A stretch of DNA of 64,000 nt from Morganella morganii (GCF_019402645.1 NZ_VKKS01000001.1:3008719-3072718); one strand, 5' to 3'; numbered from the stretch's first letter, positions 30,494-41,393 are shown. Notes: generated by a model not told the origin, from the letters alone. Made by a program: numbers and translations.

Positions 30494-32185
30494 TCAGGCT
30501 GTGACCATATCGATATTGGCATCACCCGGCAATACCATCGGCCACACTTTTTCACTGATATCGATTAATGCGTGGATCAGACACGGCCCGGGACGCTCAA
30601 TCGCCGCCTGCAATGCAGCAAGCGGATCACTCTCTTTATTCAGATCACAGGTATGCAATCCGAAACCTTTAGCAATCGTAACAAAATCAGTCTGATACGG
30701 ATATGCAGATGCCACAATATGTTCGTTGAACATCAGTGTCTGCTGCTGATGAACCATCCCCAGCGCCTGGTTGTTCATCAGAATAATTTTGATATCCAGA
30801 TTATGCTCGGCGGCAGTCGCCATTTCCTGGATATTCATCATAATACTGCCGTCACCGGTAAAGCAGATAATCTTGCGTGAAGGCTCTGCCAGTGCGGCAC
30901 CAATCGCCGCCGGTAAGCCGAATCCCATGGTTCCGAGTCCGCCGGAAGTCAGCCACTGACGCGGACGGCATAACGGATAAGCCTGTGCCACCCACATCTG
31001 ATGCTGACCGACGTCTGTGGTGATAATGGCATCATTATCCACCGCGTCCGCCACAGCGGCGATCAGCCCGAAATGACTTAACGGATCGGCTTTGTTGATC
31101 TGCTCCAGCGGGAATTCCTGTTTGATCTGCGCGATATGATTATTCCACGCCTGACGGCTGTTTACTTCGATCTGCGGCAGCAGCATGGCAAGAACTTGTC
31201 CGGCATCCGCATTGATCGCGATATCCGGCTGTTTGATCTTGCTGATCTCCGCGCGGTCGATATCCACATGAATAATTTTGGCATCCGGACAAAACTGTTC
31301 GGCCTTGCCGATAGCACGGTCGTCAAAGCGTGCCCCGACCACAATCAGCAAATCAGATTCCTGTAAAATCATGTTGGTATAACGGGCGCCGTGCATCCCT
31401 AACATCCCCAGATAGAGCGGGTGCTGCTGCGGAATAGTGCCTAACCCCATCAGTGTCATAGTGGTCGGCAACCCCGCACGCTCAGCAAAACTCTGCACCA
31501 GCTGCTGGGACTGCGAGGCCACAATACCGCCGCCGATATACAGAATCGGGCGTTTCGCCTGATTAATCATAGCGGCAGCTTCGGTCACTTTTTCAGCATC
31601 AAACAGCGGTAACAAATCTTTCGGCATGATTGGCGGCAATTCATCAATTTCAATGATGGCTGCCTGAACATCTTTCGGCACATCCACCCAGACCGGTCCC
31701 GGACGGCCGGATTCCGCAATACGGAATGCATCGGCGATAATGCCCGGCAGATCCTGAACATTGCGCACCAGGTAGTTGTGTTTGGTGATAGGGATAGACA
31801 TGCCGTAAGTGTCCACTTCCTGGAAAGCATCGGTGCCGATCATCGGTGAAGACACCTGAGCAGTGATACAAACCAGCGGAACCGAATCCAGTTTGGCATC
31901 CGCAATCGCAGTCATCAGGTTGGTTGCCCCCGGTCCGCTGGAGGAGATACACACTGCCGCTTTGCCGGTTGTACGGGCAATCCCCTGAGCGATAAACCCC
32001 GCCCCCTGCTCGTGACGGGCGAGGATATGCCGGATCCGGCTTTTGCCCAGCGCATCATACAACGGCAACGCCGCACCGCCCGGAATACCGGATACGGAGG
32101 TGATCCCGTGCTGTTCTAACATGCGGATAATTAATTCCGCCCCCGTCATCCGGGTTTTTGCCTGAGTCTGCTGTGAAGCTCCCAT
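30494..32185 (-). CDS. ilvB: Acetolactate synthase I large subunit
   Basis: Thiamine-diphosphate enzyme that starts valine and leucine synthesis from two pyruvates. 563 residues (562 in E. coli). The catalytic glutamate lies in [15 protein letters not shown] and the cofactor motif is [18 protein letters not shown] followed by MNNQALGM. The FAD-binding middle domain includes [10 protein letters not shown]. ilvN follows at once, and upstream lie the ivbL leader gene and an attenuator, the arrangement of E. coli ivbL-ilvBN. Confidence 0.97.
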   Translation of the reverse strand: MGASQQTQAKTRMTGAELIIRMLEQHGITSVSGIPGGAALPLYDALGKSRIRHILARHEQGAGFIAQGIARTTGKAAVCISSSGPGATNLMTAIADAKLDSVPLVCITAQVSSPMIGTDAFQEVDTYGMSIPITKHNYLVRNVQDLPGIIADAFRIAESGRPGPVWVDVPKDVQAAIIEIDELPPIMPKDLLPLFDAEKVTEAAAMINQAKRPILYIGGGIVASQSQQLVQSFAERAGLPTTMTLMGLGTIPQQHPLYLGMLGMHGARYTNMILQESDLLIVVGARFDDRAIGKAEQFCPDAKIIHVDIDRAEISKIKQPDIAINADAGQVLAMLLPQIEVNSRQAWNNHIAQIKQEFPLEQINKADPLSHFGLIAAVADAVDNDAIITTDVGQHQMWVAQAYPLCRPRQWLTSGGLGTMGFGLPAAIGAALAEPSRKIICFTGDGSIMMNIQEMATAAEHNLDIKIILMNNQALGMVHQQQTLMFNEHIVASAYPYQTDFVTIAKGFGLHTCDLNKESDPLAALQAAIERPGPCLIHALIDISEKVWPMVLPGDANIDMVTA

Positions 32186-32232
32186 AACATCATCCTTTTC
32201 TTAACAACCGGTTCAGTTTCGCGGAGCCTGAC

Positions 32233-32268
32233 ATAAAAAAACCCCGCTCGGTTTACGCCGGCGGGGTT
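32233..32268 (-). terminator. Transcription attenuator of ilvBN
   Basis: On the minus strand AACCCCGC and GCGGGGTT (between 32268 and 32240) form a stem, extended by CGG/CCG pairs, followed by seven T. It lies between ivbL and ilvB, about 28 bp after the leader stop, as in leader-peptide attenuation by valine and leucine supply. Confidence 0.88.
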
Positions 32269-32295
32269 AGTGATCCTGTTGCTGATCCCTGCCCG

Positions 32296-32403
32296 TTACG
32301 GCGCACTGCCGACGACCACCACCACTACCACACGCACGACGACAACCGCGTCTGATAGCGCGGTTGTTAGTAGTACGTTTTGCGGACGGGTGAATGGTTT
32401 CAC
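32296..32403 (-). CDS. ivbL: ilvBN operon leader peptide
   Basis: A 35-codon gene with a GTG start at 32403 preceded by GAGAGAT. The peptide ends AVVVVRVVVVVVVGSAP, almost the same as the E. coli IvbL tail, with eleven valines in its last 16 residues and three leucines earlier. Ribosome stalling on these codons when Val-tRNA or Leu-tRNA is scarce would prevent the attenuator from forming. It is too short for ordinary gene finders. The 5' half differs from E. coli. Confidence 0.92.
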   Translation of the reverse strand: MKPFTRPQNVLLTTALSDAVVVVRVVVVVVVGSAP

Positions 32404-32519
32404 GGGGTATCTCTCAACAGTAAATCGTGTCTGAATAAATTCGGTTCGTACTTTAAAAAAACATAAGAATGAAATCTGTACAAGCCTTTTTTCATTTATT
32501 TTTTATAAAGCGGTTAAAA

Positions 32520-32535
32520 TGTGATCATCATCACT
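32520..32535. promoter_or_regulatory. CRP-type site upstream of ivbL-ilvBN
   Basis: TGTGATCATCATCACT matches the CRP core TGTGA-N6-TCACA at 9 of 10 positions. It lies 117 bp upstream of the leader start; E. coli ilvBN is also CRP-activated. I could not fix the core promoter, although TTGTAC at 32483-32478 (minus) is a possible element. Confidence 0.65.
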
Positions 32536-33266
32536 GATAAATCACTGACATAAAACTCAAAAACAGATAATCAATTGATTTATAATCAGATATTAAAATA
32601 TTCAATTTACTGCTTCAGCGTGAAATAGCACTATTACACGGGAAAAACAGCGATAAAAAAGGGATAAATAACTATTATCCGGAGCTATAAAAGTTAATTT
32701 ACTGAAACAGAAGAAGAATATATTGCAGCAAAATCACCGGAAACAGCACCTGTTCACATTATCGCTGTCAGTCACTAAAAATAATTTTTTTATCAGTTTT
32801 ATTACTCAGTGCGATAAAAAACAGGATTTATTCAAGTACCGAGCCGATTAACAGAACACGTTAAAATGTGATTATTTGGTTAAAAACAACCTGGTGAGTT
32901 ACATTAAAATTACAAATACAGCTAAAACAGACGTTTTTACGTGATACTTATCACATATAATTACTACTGTGATTGTCACGTTTCAGGTTTACCGATAAAA
33001 CGTAATCCGACACATGCTCTTTAAGCCTCTTATCATATTTTAATAAAAAATTTAGCTCATAACTTATTGATACCCAATGATTTCATTGGGTATTCCTTTA
33101 AAAAAGAGTAAACACATATCCGATTACGATAGCCATTTATAATAAAAATACCCGTTATGATAAAAAATCAGACGAAAAGGATAAAAACAGGACTTATAAA
33201 AACATAAGCTGCACTGCCTGTTAACCCCGGGCAATCTCATGTGTTCATCCAACGGCATGAGACATC
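32536..33266. other. AT-rich non-coding stretch between ivbL and the papain-like gene
   Basis: About 0.7 kb with no convincing reading frame on either strand. It contains a second CRP-like site, CGTGATACTTATCACA (32940-32955), and a perfect 11-bp inverted repeat, ATACCCAATGA with TCATTGGGTAT (33070-33093), spaced by TT. Base composition is far more AT-rich than in the flanking housekeeping genes, as is common for acquired DNA. Confidence 0.6.
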
Positions 33267-33304
33267 ACCCCTTACTGTCATCCGATTGTAAGGGGTATTT
33301 TTTT
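33267..33304 (+). terminator. Strong rightward terminator with no assigned gene
   Basis: ACCCCTTAC (33267-33275) pairs with GTAAGGGGT (33288-33296) and is followed by ATTTTTTTA. Just before it, TCTCATG (33236-33242) can pair with CATGAGA (33257-33263), so two hairpins stand in series. No protein gene ends here, so it may close a small RNA or a short untranslated transcript. Confidence 0.6.
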
Positions 33305-33519
33305 ATCACTGACTATGCAGAACTACGCAGAAAAATAATTTTTCCTTATTTATTCTGAGCTGATAACACCTTATTTTCATCTGTGATATTTCAGCAAAGT
33401 ACATTTCATGTTTCATATGCAGACGATATGCATGAAAAAATAAGATTAAGATTAATCATTATTTCGCTTTCCGGATAAAAAAATACATTTAACACTCAGT
33501 TAAAAACAAGGAGTGTTAC

Positions 33520-33987
33520 ATGTTAAAAGTTTATATCTGGCTGCCGGAAGGAAAATATATCGGACATGCATCTCTTTCGTTTCAGGGAAACTACGTCAGT
33601 TTCTGGCCAAAAGACAGTGCGGGAAAAAAAGATCTGAAAATTAAATCCAATAGTCACCCCGGCGCCTTTATGGGCGCTTTAAAGGAAGACATTGAAAATG
33701 AAGGCAACAGACAACCCCGGGTTGTCACTATTAATGAAATCAATGAAGAAAAACTCGCATTTCATATCGCAGAACTAATGAGTAACACACCGAGATATCA
33801 GCTGGCCCGCAATAACTGCTCTCATATTGTTGCTGAATGCCTGACTGTTGCCTGTGATAAAAAACCCGGTTTTACACCATCAGCCAGTAATTATTCCAAA
33901 TATTTAGGTTCAACTCTGGGTAGAGGGATCTGGACACCTCATGATATCTTACGGTATGCACAGGAACTCTCGGTAAATATAGTATGA
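33520..33987 (+). CDS. Permuted papain-like (NlpC/P60 or PPPDE-type) cysteine hydrolase
   Basis: 155-residue protein not assigned to a named family. Histidine 16 in KYIGHASLSF precedes a strand YVSFWP, and cysteine 100 lies in YQLARNNCSHIVAECL; the order His then Cys is that of circularly permuted papain folds (YiiX, LRAT, PPPDE/DeSI groups), which act as amidases or isopeptidases, some as secreted effectors. The tail GIWTPHDILRYAQEL resembles that of the effector at 57412. GGAG stands 8 bp before the ATG. No signal peptide. Its stop overlaps the next gene (ATGA). Function inferred only from the fold. Confidence 0.7.
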   Translation: MLKVYIWLPEGKYIGHASLSFQGNYVSFWPKDSAGKKDLKIKSNSHPGAFMGALKEDIENEGNRQPRVVTINEINEEKLAFHIAELMSNTPRYQLARNNCSHIVAECLTVACDKKPGFTPSASNYSKYLGSTLGRGIWTPHDILRYAQELSVNIV

Positions 33988-34913
33988 ATGTAATCTATAG
34001 TGAGAATTATAATTTTGACATCGGACTTTTGGGTTACTTTCATCCGTTTTACGGAATGAAATTCAAATCTATTTTTAATGATTTGAAAAATAACAGTAAA
34101 ATCCGGTTTCACATGCCTGATTCCGCTATAGATGAGCAGATCATAGAAGATTATCTTTCCGGGATAATGAAATACAGAGTCAAAAATAAAAAGGGTATCC
34201 TGAGAGCACTTGAGTTTCCCCCGGTACCCTTCCTCAGCTATTCATATCTGGATAAGCATGTATTAACCCCCATGCGTTTTGGTATCGCCGGCACACTGCT
34301 GGGAGCACAAAAAGCGATACAGGAGAACACTATTTTCTGGAATCTTGCAGGTGGCTATCATCACGCATCTCACCAGAATATGGAGGGGTTCTGTATCTAT
34401 AATGACATCACGATTTGCTATCAGGAATTACGCCGGAGAAATATCCTGTCTGCGGATGACAGAATATTAATTATTGATACGGATGCACACCACGGCAACG
34501 GTAATGCTGCTGATTTTATGGATAACAACAGAGTGACGATCCTTGATATTTATAACCAGGATATTTATCCGCAGTCACACTATACACGCGAACGTGTTGA
34601 TATCCCTGTTCCGCTTCCGGAGAAAACCCGCGGTAATCATTATCTGAGCCAATACGGTGATGCCTTAAATAAGATAAACGGTAACTATAAAATAGCATTT
34701 GTCATTACCGGCACAGATCCGCTTGAAGCAGATAAACTCGGCGGCCTTTCACTGACAGTCAGTGATATTGCAGAAAGAGATAAAAAAACCTGGCAGTTCC
34801 TGTCAGAGAAACTGATCCCCGCTGTTTTTCTCGGCGGAGGCGGTTACTCAAAACTCAGCGCAACCTGTGTCACGCGCGCCATTAATGGCATTATTACCGA
34901 CGCCGCGGACTGA
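33984..34913 (+). CDS. Class IV histone-deacetylase-like metal amidohydrolase
   Basis: 309 residues with the full arginase/deacetylase fold signature. Catalytic histidines 126-127 are in GGYHHAS, zinc ligands Asp167 and His169 in IDTDAHHGNGNA, the third ligand Asp245 in TGTDPLEADKLGG, and the catalytic Tyr288 in GGGGYSK. The nearest type is the HDAC11-like class IV group. Bacterial members deacylate small molecules such as acetylpolyamines, or proteins. Translational coupling (ATGA) to the papain-like gene suggests a joint role, unknown to me. Codon use is A/T-rich compared with ssb and uvrA next door. Confidence 0.82.
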   Translation: MNVIYSENYNFDIGLLGYFHPFYGMKFKSIFNDLKNNSKIRFHMPDSAIDEQIIEDYLSGIMKYRVKNKKGILRALEFPPVPFLSYSYLDKHVLTPMRFGIAGTLLGAQKAIQENTIFWNLAGGYHHASHQNMEGFCIYNDITICYQELRRRNILSADDRILIIDTDAHHGNGNAADFMDNNRVTILDIYNQDIYPQSHYTRERVDIPVPLPEKTRGNHYLSQYGDALNKINGNYKIAFVITGTDPLEADKLGGLSLTVSDIAERDKKTWQFLSEKLIPAVFLGGGGYSKLSATCVTRAINGIITDAAD

Positions 34914-34930
34914 TTTCAGATCACACATAT

Positions 34931-34958
34931 AAAAAATCCCGCGTTGGCGGGATTTTTT
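34931..34958. terminator. Bidirectional terminator between the deacetylase-like gene and ssb
   Basis: AAAAAATCCCGC (34931-34942) and GCGGGATTTTTT (34947-34958) form a perfect 12-bp stem with a GTTG loop. It works for the convergent gene pair. Confidence 0.9.
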
Positions 34959-34981
34959 ATATGAAATAACAGATATTCAGA

Positions 34982-35500
34982 TCAGAACGGAATATCGTCA
35001 TCAAAATCCATTGGCGGTTCATTGCTTTGCGGGGCTGCTGCCGGTTGTTGTGCCGGGCGCGGGTTACCGCCGCCGCTGAACTGCTGGGATTGCTGTGGCT
35101 GCTGTGGTTGTCCCCAGCCACCGCCCTGTGATGCATTATCACCGCCACCGCTGCGGCCGCCCAGCATCTGCATGCTGCCGCCGATATTGACCACAACTTC
35201 TGTGGTGTAACGTTCCTGGCCGCTCTGATCCTGCCATTTGCGGGTCTGGAGTGAACCTTCGATATAAACCTGTGAGCCTTTTTTCAGATATTCACCGGCA
35301 ATTTCTGCCAGTTTGCCGAAGATCACCACACGGTGCCATTCGGTTTTCTCTTTCATTTCGCCGGTTTGTTTATCACGCCATGATTCTGATGTCGCCAGTG
35401 TGATGTTGGTAACCGCACCGCCGTTAGGCATGTAACGCACTTCCGGATCCTGACCCAGGTTCCCGATAAGAATGACTTTGTTGACGCCTCTGCTGGCCAT
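34982..35500 (-). CDS. ssb: Single-stranded DNA-binding protein
   Basis: Tetrameric OB-fold protein that coats single-stranded DNA in replication and repair. 172 residues (178 in E. coli). The OB fold (about 1-113) starts [20 protein letters not shown]; the linker is rich in Gly and Gln; the tail ends DFDDDIPF, the partner-binding tip. Divergent from uvrA with a LexA box between them, as in E. coli. Confidence 0.97.
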   Translation of the reverse strand: MASRGVNKVILIGNLGQDPEVRYMPNGGAVTNITLATSESWRDKQTGEMKEKTEWHRVVIFGKLAEIAGEYLKKGSQVYIEGSLQTRKWQDQSGQERYTTEVVVNIGGSMQMLGGRSGGGDNASQGGGWGQPQQPQQSQQFSGGGNPRPAQQPAAAPQSNEPPMDFDDDIPF

Positions 35501-35691
35501 GAAATGCTCCCGATGAAATTGTGTAAAACATATAAGGATCTAGTCTAACACGTCTGAGTGACTTTTTTGAATCGGTAATCTTTTGCCGCGATCTGCTTTT
35601 CAGATTTGCGTGTCTTCTCTAAAATCTGCTGCGCAAAATGCAATCAGCTGTCAGGCAAATGCTGCTGAGATTATACACAGATTTCTTCTGA

Positions 35692-35711
35692 TACTGGATA
35701 TCCAATCAGTA
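35692..35711. promoter_or_regulatory. LexA box of uvrA (and ssb)
   Basis: TACTGGATATCCAATCAGTA keeps the CTG-N10-CAG core and 15 of 20 positions of the SOS consensus. It lies 66 bp upstream of uvrA in the divergent ssb-uvrA region, as in E. coli. Confidence 0.85.
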
Positions 35712-35776
35712 AATTATGTGCAATAATATCAGGCTGAATAAATTGTTCGCTATCTGAAACTCCCGGGAAGTGGTAC

Positions 35777-38611
35777 ATGGATAATATCGATATACGGGGC
35801 GCCCGCACCCACAATCTGAAGAATATCAACCTCATTATTCCGCGTGATAAACTGATTGTTATCACGGGGTTATCCGGCTCCGGGAAGTCGTCCCTCGCCT
35901 TTGATACACTCTATGCCGAGGGCCAGCGCCGCTATGTGGAATCCCTTTCCGCGTATGCGCGTCAGTTCCTGTCGCTGATGGAAAAACCGGATGTGGATCA
36001 TATTGAAGGGCTTTCCCCTGCGATTTCCATTGAGCAAAAATCCACTTCCCATAACCCGCGTTCCACCGTGGGAACCATCACCGAAATCCATGACTATCTG
36101 CGTCTGCTGTTTGCCCGTGTGGGTGAGCCGCGCTGTCCGGATCACGGTATTCCGCTGGCGGCACAGACCGTCAGCCAGATGGTGGACAATGTTCTGACCC
36201 TGCCGGAAGGCAAACGTCTGATGCTGCTGGCGCCGATCGTCAAAGAACGCAAAGGCGAACACACCAAACTGCTTGATAACCTGGCGGCACAGGGCTATAT
36301 CCGTGCGCGGATCGACGGAGAAATCTGTGATCTCTCTGATCCGCCGAAACTGGAATTGCAGATCAAACACACCATCGAAGTGGTGGTTGACCGTTTCAAA
36401 GTACGGGATGATCTGACACAGCGACTGGCAGAATCTTTTGAAACCGCACTGACACTGTCCGGTGGTACCGCTGTTATCGCCGATATGGAAGATAACAGCG
36501 CTGAAGAGCTGGTATTTTCAGCTAACTTCGCCTGTCCGGTCTGCGGATACAGCATGAGTGAGCTGGAACCGCGCCTTTTCTCCTTCAACAACCCGGCGGG
36601 TGCCTGCCCGACCTGTGACGGCCTGGGCGTACAGCAGTTTTTCGATCCGGATCGCGTGGTGCAGAATCCGAATTTGTCACTCGGCGGCGGGGCTATCCGC
36701 GGCTGGGATCGCCGGAATTTCTATTATTATCAGATGCTGATGTCCCTGGCGGATCATTATAAATTTGATATTGAATCCCCTTATTCCGAATTACCCGCCA
36801 AGATTCAGAAAGTGATCCTCAATGGCTCAGGCCGTGAGTCGATTGAATTTAAATATTCCAATGACCGGGGTGATGTGACTGTCCGTCATCATCCGTTTGA
36901 AGGTGTGCTGCACAATATGGAACGCCGTTATAAAGAAACGGAATCCATGGCAGTGCGCGAAGAACTGGCCAAATATATCAGCAACCGTCCGTGTATTTCC
37001 TGCGGCGGTACCCGTCTGAAAAAAGAAGCCCGCTTTGTGTTTGTCAATGACACCACACTGCCGCAGATTTCTGATTTCAGTATCGGGCATGCAATGGACT
37101 TCTTTAATAACCTGAAATTCAGCGGCCAGCGCGCGAAAATCGCCGAAAAAGTGCTGAAAGAGATTCAGGATCGCCTGAAATTCCTGGTTAACGTCGGCCT
37201 GAATTATCTGACCCTCTCCCGCTCCGCAGAAACCCTGTCCGGCGGTGAGGCACAGCGTATCCGTCTTGCCAGTCAGATCGGCGCCGGTCTGGTCGGCGTG
37301 ATGTATGTACTGGATGAGCCGTCTATCGGCCTGCACCAGCGTGATAATGACCGCCTGCTGGAAACCCTGGTTCATCTTCGCAATCTCGGCAATACCGTGA
37401 TTGTGGTTGAGCATGATGAGGATGCTATCCGTGCCGCTGATCATATTATCGATATCGGGCCGGGCGCGGGTGTTCACGGCGGGGAGATTGTCGCTCAGGG
37501 ATCGCTGGACGATATTATCGGCACGCCGGAGTCTCTGACCGGGAAGTTCCTCAGCGGCGAACGGCGGATCACCATCCCGGAAAAACGTAATGCGGCAGAC
37601 CCGGCCAAAATGCTGACCATCACCGGTGCCAGCGGCAACAACCTGAAGAATGTGACACTGAATCTGCCGGTCGGGCTGTTTACCTGCATCACCGGGGTTT
37701 CCGGTTCGGGGAAATCCACCTTGATCAATGACACCCTGTTCCCGATCGCCCAGACACAGCTCAACGGTGCGACTACCGTCACCCCGGCACCGTATAAATC
37801 AGTCGAAGGTCTGGAGCATTTCGATAAAGTGATCGATATCGACCAGAGCCCTATCGGCCGGACACCGCGTTCAAACCCGGCGACTTATACCGGCGTGTTC
37901 ACCCCTGTCCGCGAACTGTTCGCCGGGGTACCGGAATCCCGCTCACGCGGCTACACACCGGGGCGGTTCAGTTTCAACGTCAAGGGCGGGCGCTGTGAAG
38001 CCTGTCAGGGTGACGGCGTGCTGAAAGTGGAAATGCACTTCCTGCCGGATGTGTATGTGCCGTGCGATCAGTGCAAAGGCAAGCGCTATAACCGCGAAAC
38101 CCTGGAAGTGAAATACAAAGGGAAAAATATCCACGAAGTACTGGATATGACTATCGAGGAAGCCCGTGAATTCTTCGATGTGGTTCCGGCACTGGCACGT
38201 AAATTACAGACACTGATGGATGTCGGCCTCTCTTATATCCGCCTCGGGCAGTCGGCAACGACACTCTCCGGCGGTGAAGCGCAGCGGGTGAAACTGGCGA
38301 AGGAACTGTCCAAACGCGGCACAGGGCAGACACTCTATATCCTTGATGAACCGACTACCGGTCTGCACTTCGCGGATATCGAACAACTGCTGGCAGTGCT
38401 GCATCAGCTGCGCGACCAGGGCAACAGTATTGTGGTTATCGAACATAACCTGGATGTGATTAAAACCGCAGACTGGATTGTGGATTTGGGCCCGGAAGGC
38501 GGCAGCGGCGGCGGTGAAATCCTTATCGCCGGTACACCGGAAGAAGTGGCGGCATGTGAACGCTCACACACCGCCCGCTTCCTGAAGCCGATTCTGAAAA
38601 GAGGATATTAA
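35777..38611 (+). CDS. uvrA: Excinuclease ABC subunit A
   Basis: Damage-recognition ATPase of nucleotide excision repair. 944 residues (940 in E. coli). Two ABC ATPase halves carry Walker A motifs GLSGSGKSS (near 31) and GVSGSGKST (near 640) with signatures [16 protein letters not shown] and [16 protein letters not shown]. Zinc modules are visible as CPVCGYSM with [18 protein letters not shown], and CEACQGDG with [11 protein letters not shown] control is indicated by the upstream LexA box. Confidence 0.98.
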   Translation: MDNIDIRGARTHNLKNINLIIPRDKLIVITGLSGSGKSSLAFDTLYAEGQRRYVESLSAYARQFLSLMEKPDVDHIEGLSPAISIEQKSTSHNPRSTVGTITEIHDYLRLLFARVGEPRCPDHGIPLAAQTVSQMVDNVLTLPEGKRLMLLAPIVKERKGEHTKLLDNLAAQGYIRARIDGEICDLSDPPKLELQIKHTIEVVVDRFKVRDDLTQRLAESFETALTLSGGTAVIADMEDNSAEELVFSANFACPVCGYSMSELEPRLFSFNNPAGACPTCDGLGVQQFFDPDRVVQNPNLSLGGGAIRGWDRRNFYYYQMLMSLADHYKFDIESPYSELPAKIQKVILNGSGRESIEFKYSNDRGDVTVRHHPFEGVLHNMERRYKETESMAVREELAKYISNRPCISCGGTRLKKEARFVFVNDTTLPQISDFSIGHAMDFFNNLKFSGQRAKIAEKVLKEIQDRLKFLVNVGLNYLTLSRSAETLSGGEAQRIRLASQIGAGLVGVMYVLDEPSIGLHQRDNDRLLETLVHLRNLGNTVIVVEHDEDAIRAADHIIDIGPGAGVHGGEIVAQGSLDDIIGTPESLTGKFLSGERRITIPEKRNAADPAKMLTITGASGNNLKNVTLNLPVGLFTCITGVSGSGKSTLINDTLFPIAQTQLNGATTVTPAPYKSVEGLEHFDKVIDIDQSPIGRTPRSNPATYTGVFTPVRELFAGVPESRSRGYTPGRFSFNVKGGRCEACQGDGVLKVEMHFLPDVYVPCDQCKGKRYNRETLEVKYKGKNIHEVLDMTIEEAREFFDVVPALARKLQTLMDVGLSYIRLGQSATTLSGGEAQRVKLAKELSKRGTGQTLYILDEPTTGLHFADIEQLLAVLHQLRDQGNSIVVIEHNLDVIKTADWIVDLGPEGGSGGGEILIAGTPEEVAACERSHTARFLKPILKRGY

Positions 38612-38629
38612 TCTTCCCCCGCCTCTGAA

Positions 38630-38661
38630 AATACCGCAGCAAAAGCTGCGGTATTTTTTTG
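38630..38661 (+). terminator. Terminator of uvrA
   Basis: ATACCGCAGC (38631-38640) and GCTGCGGTAT (38645-38654) form a 10-bp stem with an AAAA loop, followed by a run of T. Confidence 0.9.
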
Positions 38662-38743
38662 TCCGTCCGCCGGATTGGTGAAATAATAAGCGATCCATGA
38701 TAAAATCGGGTTCTCTGACAACCACCGGAAACAGGAGGCGAAA

Positions 38744-39010
38744 ATGGCAAGCGGATGGGCAAGTGATTCTGCTGTTCAGGAGCAGATTGATGCCACACTG
38801 GATGATGCGGTTGCGCGGGTACGCAGTCAGCTGGCGACAGGGGAAAGTGCGTTGTTTTGTGAAGAGTGCGGTGACCCGATCCCGCAGGCGCGGCGTGAAG
38901 CGATACCCGGCGTGCAGTTGTGTGTGAATTGTCAGGCAGAAACGGATAAAAAACAGGCCGCATTCAGCGGCTATAACCGGCGCGGCAGTAAAGACAGTCA
39001 GTTGCGCTGA
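38744..39010 (+). CDS. ybiI: DksA/TraR-type zinc finger protein YbiI-like
   Basis: Small C4 zinc-finger protein, 88 residues, as in E. coli YbiI. The four zinc cysteines lie in CEECGDP and CVNCQAE; the C-terminus GYNRRGSKDSQLR is that of YbiI. The family resembles DksA and TraR, which act in the RNA polymerase secondary channel, but lacks their coiled-coil length; the role is unknown. In E. coli ybiI is elsewhere, so its place between uvrA and tyrB is lineage-specific. Confidence 0.9.
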   Translation: MASGWASDSAVQEQIDATLDDAVARVRSQLATGESALFCEECGDPIPQARREAIPGVQLCVNCQAETDKKQAAFSGYNRRGSKDSQLR

Positions 39011-39015
39011 AAAAG

Positions 39016-39039
39016 GCGCGGAACAACATTATTCCGCGC
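39016..39039. terminator. Hairpin between ybiI and tyrB
   Basis: GCGCGGAA (39016-39023) and TTCCGCGC (39032-39039) form an 8-bp stem between convergent genes. The T tract is poor, so efficiency is doubtful. Confidence 0.45.
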
Positions 39040-39061
39040 ATTATCATTTCATTGCTGAGGA

Positions 39062-40258
39062 TTAACGGCTTACCGCCGCAAAAGCCTGTGCAATCGCATC
39101 CACATTATGATGGTTCACCCCCGCCATACAGACACGACCGGAGCCGACCAGATACACCGCATGCTGCTCACGCAGTGCCGTAACCTGTTCCGGACTGAAC
39201 CCGGTGTAACTGAACATCCCGCGCTGATGCAGCAGATGATCAAAGTTTTTCTCCGGCAATGTGTTTTTCAGAGTATCCACCAGCACTGTCCGCATATCCG
39301 CGATCCGGCTGCGCATGGTGTCGACCTCCGCCAGCCATTGTGCTTTCAGTGCGGTATCGTTCAGCACTTCAGACACCAGTTTTGCGCCGTAAGACGGTGC
39401 ACTGGAATAAACACGCCGCACGCCCGCTTTCAGCTGACCCAGCACACGCTCTGCTTCCTGCTGTGACGGACAGAGGACAGACAGCCCGCCGGCGCGCTCA
39501 CCATACAATGAGAAAATTTTGGAGAATGAGTTACTGATAAAACACGGCACATCTGCCGCCGCCATCGCGCGGATAGCATAAGCATCCTCCTCCATACCGC
39601 TGCCGAAACCCTGATAAGCAATATCAAGGAACGGGATCAGCTCCCGCTTTTTCACTACCGCGACAACTTTATCCCACTGTTCCGGTGTCAGATCAGAACC
39701 GGTCGGGTTATGGCAGCACGGATGCAGTAAAATGATGCTTTTTGCCGGTAACGCCTCAAACGTTGCCAGCATCTCATCAAATTTCACGCCTTTGGTCTGC
39801 GGATCGAAATACGGGTAATAATGGGTTTTAAATCCTGCACCGGCAAAGATCGCCTGATGGTTTTCCCATGTCGGATCACTGAGCCAGACATCTGATCCCG
39901 GAAACCAGCGGTGCAGAAAATCCGCGCCGATCTTCAGTGCACCGGAACCGCCCAGTGTCTGGATCGTTGCCACGCGGCCTTCGCGGATCAGCGGGCTGTT
40001 ATCACCCAGCAGCAGAGTCTGTACCGCACTGCGGTAAGGGGCAAAGCCTTCCATCGGCAGATACAGGGAAGCCCCGGTATCCTGCGCGTTATAGCGCTGT
40101 TTCGCCTGAGTGATGCTGTTAAGTTGCGGAGTCACCCCGGAATCGTCGTAATAAAGGCCAATGCTGAGATTGACCTTCTCCTTCCGGGGATCCTGTCTGA
40201 AATGCTCAACGAGCGTTAAGATCGGGTCGCCGCCGTAGGCGTCTACATGTTCGAACAC
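39062..40258 (-). CDS. tyrB: Aromatic amino acid aminotransferase
   Basis: PLP-dependent transaminase of the aspartate family that makes tyrosine, phenylalanine and, by overlap, leucine. 398 residues (397 in E. coli). The substrate and cofactor segments are [43 protein letters not shown] and the PLP lysine region [19 protein letters not shown]. AspC is a close paralogue, but the gene order alr-tyrB identifies tyrB. No clear TyrR box found in the 55 bp to alr. Confidence 0.93.
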   Translation of the reverse strand: MFEHVDAYGGDPILTLVEHFRQDPRKEKVNLSIGLYYDDSGVTPQLNSITQAKQRYNAQDTGASLYLPMEGFAPYRSAVQTLLLGDNSPLIREGRVATIQTLGGSGALKIGADFLHRWFPGSDVWLSDPTWENHQAIFAGAGFKTHYYPYFDPQTKGVKFDEMLATFEALPAKSIILLHPCCHNPTGSDLTPEQWDKVVAVVKKRELIPFLDIAYQGFGSGMEEDAYAIRAMAAADVPCFISNSFSKIFSLYGERAGGLSVLCPSQQEAERVLGQLKAGVRRVYSSAPSYGAKLVSEVLNDTALKAQWLAEVDTMRSRIADMRTVLVDTLKNTLPEKNFDHLLHQRGMFSYTGFSPEQVTALREQHAVYLVGSGRVCMAGVNHHNVDAIAQAFAAVSR

Positions 40259-40313
40259 AAGCGATACTCCTGATTGTTATTTTTATCACTATCAGAACAT
40301 ATCGCGTCACATT

Positions 40314-41393
40314 TTATTCGTCCAGATATTCCATTGCCACGCGGGAGGTCAGTTTGGTGATCAGTTCATAGGCGCTGATACCACTGGCTTCTGCAATTTG
40401 CTCCACCGGCAGTGAATCACCCCATAAAATGACTTCATCACCCGCTTTATCACTGCAATCCGGCCCCAGATCGATAGTTATCATGTCCATGGAAACGCGG
40501 CCGGCGACAGGAACACGCCGTCCGTTAATCATCACCGGTGTACCGGATGGCGCACTGCGCGGATAGCCGTCACCGTAACCGACCGCGATCACCCCCAGAC
40601 AGGTGTCACGATCACTGACCCAGGTACCGCCGTAACCCACCGCCTCCCCAGCATTATGTTTGCGCACGGCAATCAGACGGGATTTCAGGGTCATCACCGG
40701 TTTCAGGCCATAATCACCGGCTTCGGTACCGCTTTTTGGTGATACGCCGTAAAGAATGATCCCGGGACGCACCCAGTCGAGATGTGCCTGAGGCCAGTAA
40801 AGGATACCGCCGGAAGCAGAAATCGATTTTTCCCCCGGTTTATCGGCAGCAAATGCCATAAAGCGGGCAATCTGGGCTTCTGTCGGCTGTGCATCATCCT
40901 CATCAGCACGGCTGAAATGGCTGATGATATTGACCGGTTGCTGCACATTTTTGCAGTTGCACAGCCGCTGATAAAACGCTTCGGCTTCTTCCGGACGCAC
41001 GCCGAGACGGTGCATACCGGTATCAATTTTCATCCAGACTTTTACCGGGTCGGATAACTGCGCCTGCTCAAGCGCCACTAACTGCTCTTCAAAATGAACT
41101 GCCACTTCCAGACGACTGGCAACAATGACCGGCAAATCGGTTGCATCGAAAAAACCTTCCAGCAGGATGATAGGTTTGACAATACCACCGGCGCGCAGCG
41201 CGTGCGCTTCACTCAGACGCGCCACCGCAAACGCGTCCGCCTCATTGAGTTCACGGGCGATTTCGACTAATCCGTGGCCGTAGGCGTTTGCTTTGACCAC
41301 CGCAACATGACGGCTGTCCGGCGCAAGTGCCCGGATCCGCTGCCAGTTGTGGCGCAGCGCACCACGGTCAATGACGGCTGTTGCCGCTTTCAT
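40314..41393 (-). CDS. alr: Alanine racemase
   Basis: PLP enzyme converting L- to D-alanine for peptidoglycan. The ATG at 41393 gives 359 residues, identical to E. coli Alr; an open frame continues 39 codons upstream without conservation. The PLP lysine is K34 in [11 protein letters not shown], and the opposing tyrosine lies in [12 protein letters not shown]. It lies 79 bp after dnaB on the same strand, the same order as E. coli. Confidence 0.96.
   Translation of the reverse strand: MKAATAVIDRGALRHNWQRIRALAPDSRHVAVVKANAYGHGLVEIARELNEADAFAVARLSEAHALRAGGIVKPIILLEGFFDATDLPVIVASRLEVAVHFEEQLVALEQAQLSDPVKVWMKIDTGMHRLGVRPEEAEAFYQRLCNCKNVQQPVNIISHFSRADEDDAQPTEAQIARFMAFAADKPGEKSISASGGILYWPQAHLDWVRPGIILYGVSPKSGTEAGDYGLKPVMTLKSRLIAVRKHNAGEAVGYGGTWVSDRDTCLGVIAVGYGDGYPRSAPSGTPVMINGRRVPVAGRVSMDMITIDLGPDCSDKAGDEVILWGDSLPVEQIAEASGISAYELITKLTSRVAMEYLDE

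Noticed and set aside
33984..34913. Reading the HDAC-like protein as acetoin utilisation protein AcuC
   Set aside because: Its neighbours have no acetoin role, and the residue pattern around the zinc site is nearer to class IV deacetylases.
36558..37477. Frames antisense to and within uvrA
   Set aside because: They overlap conserved UvrA domains and have no independent start signals.
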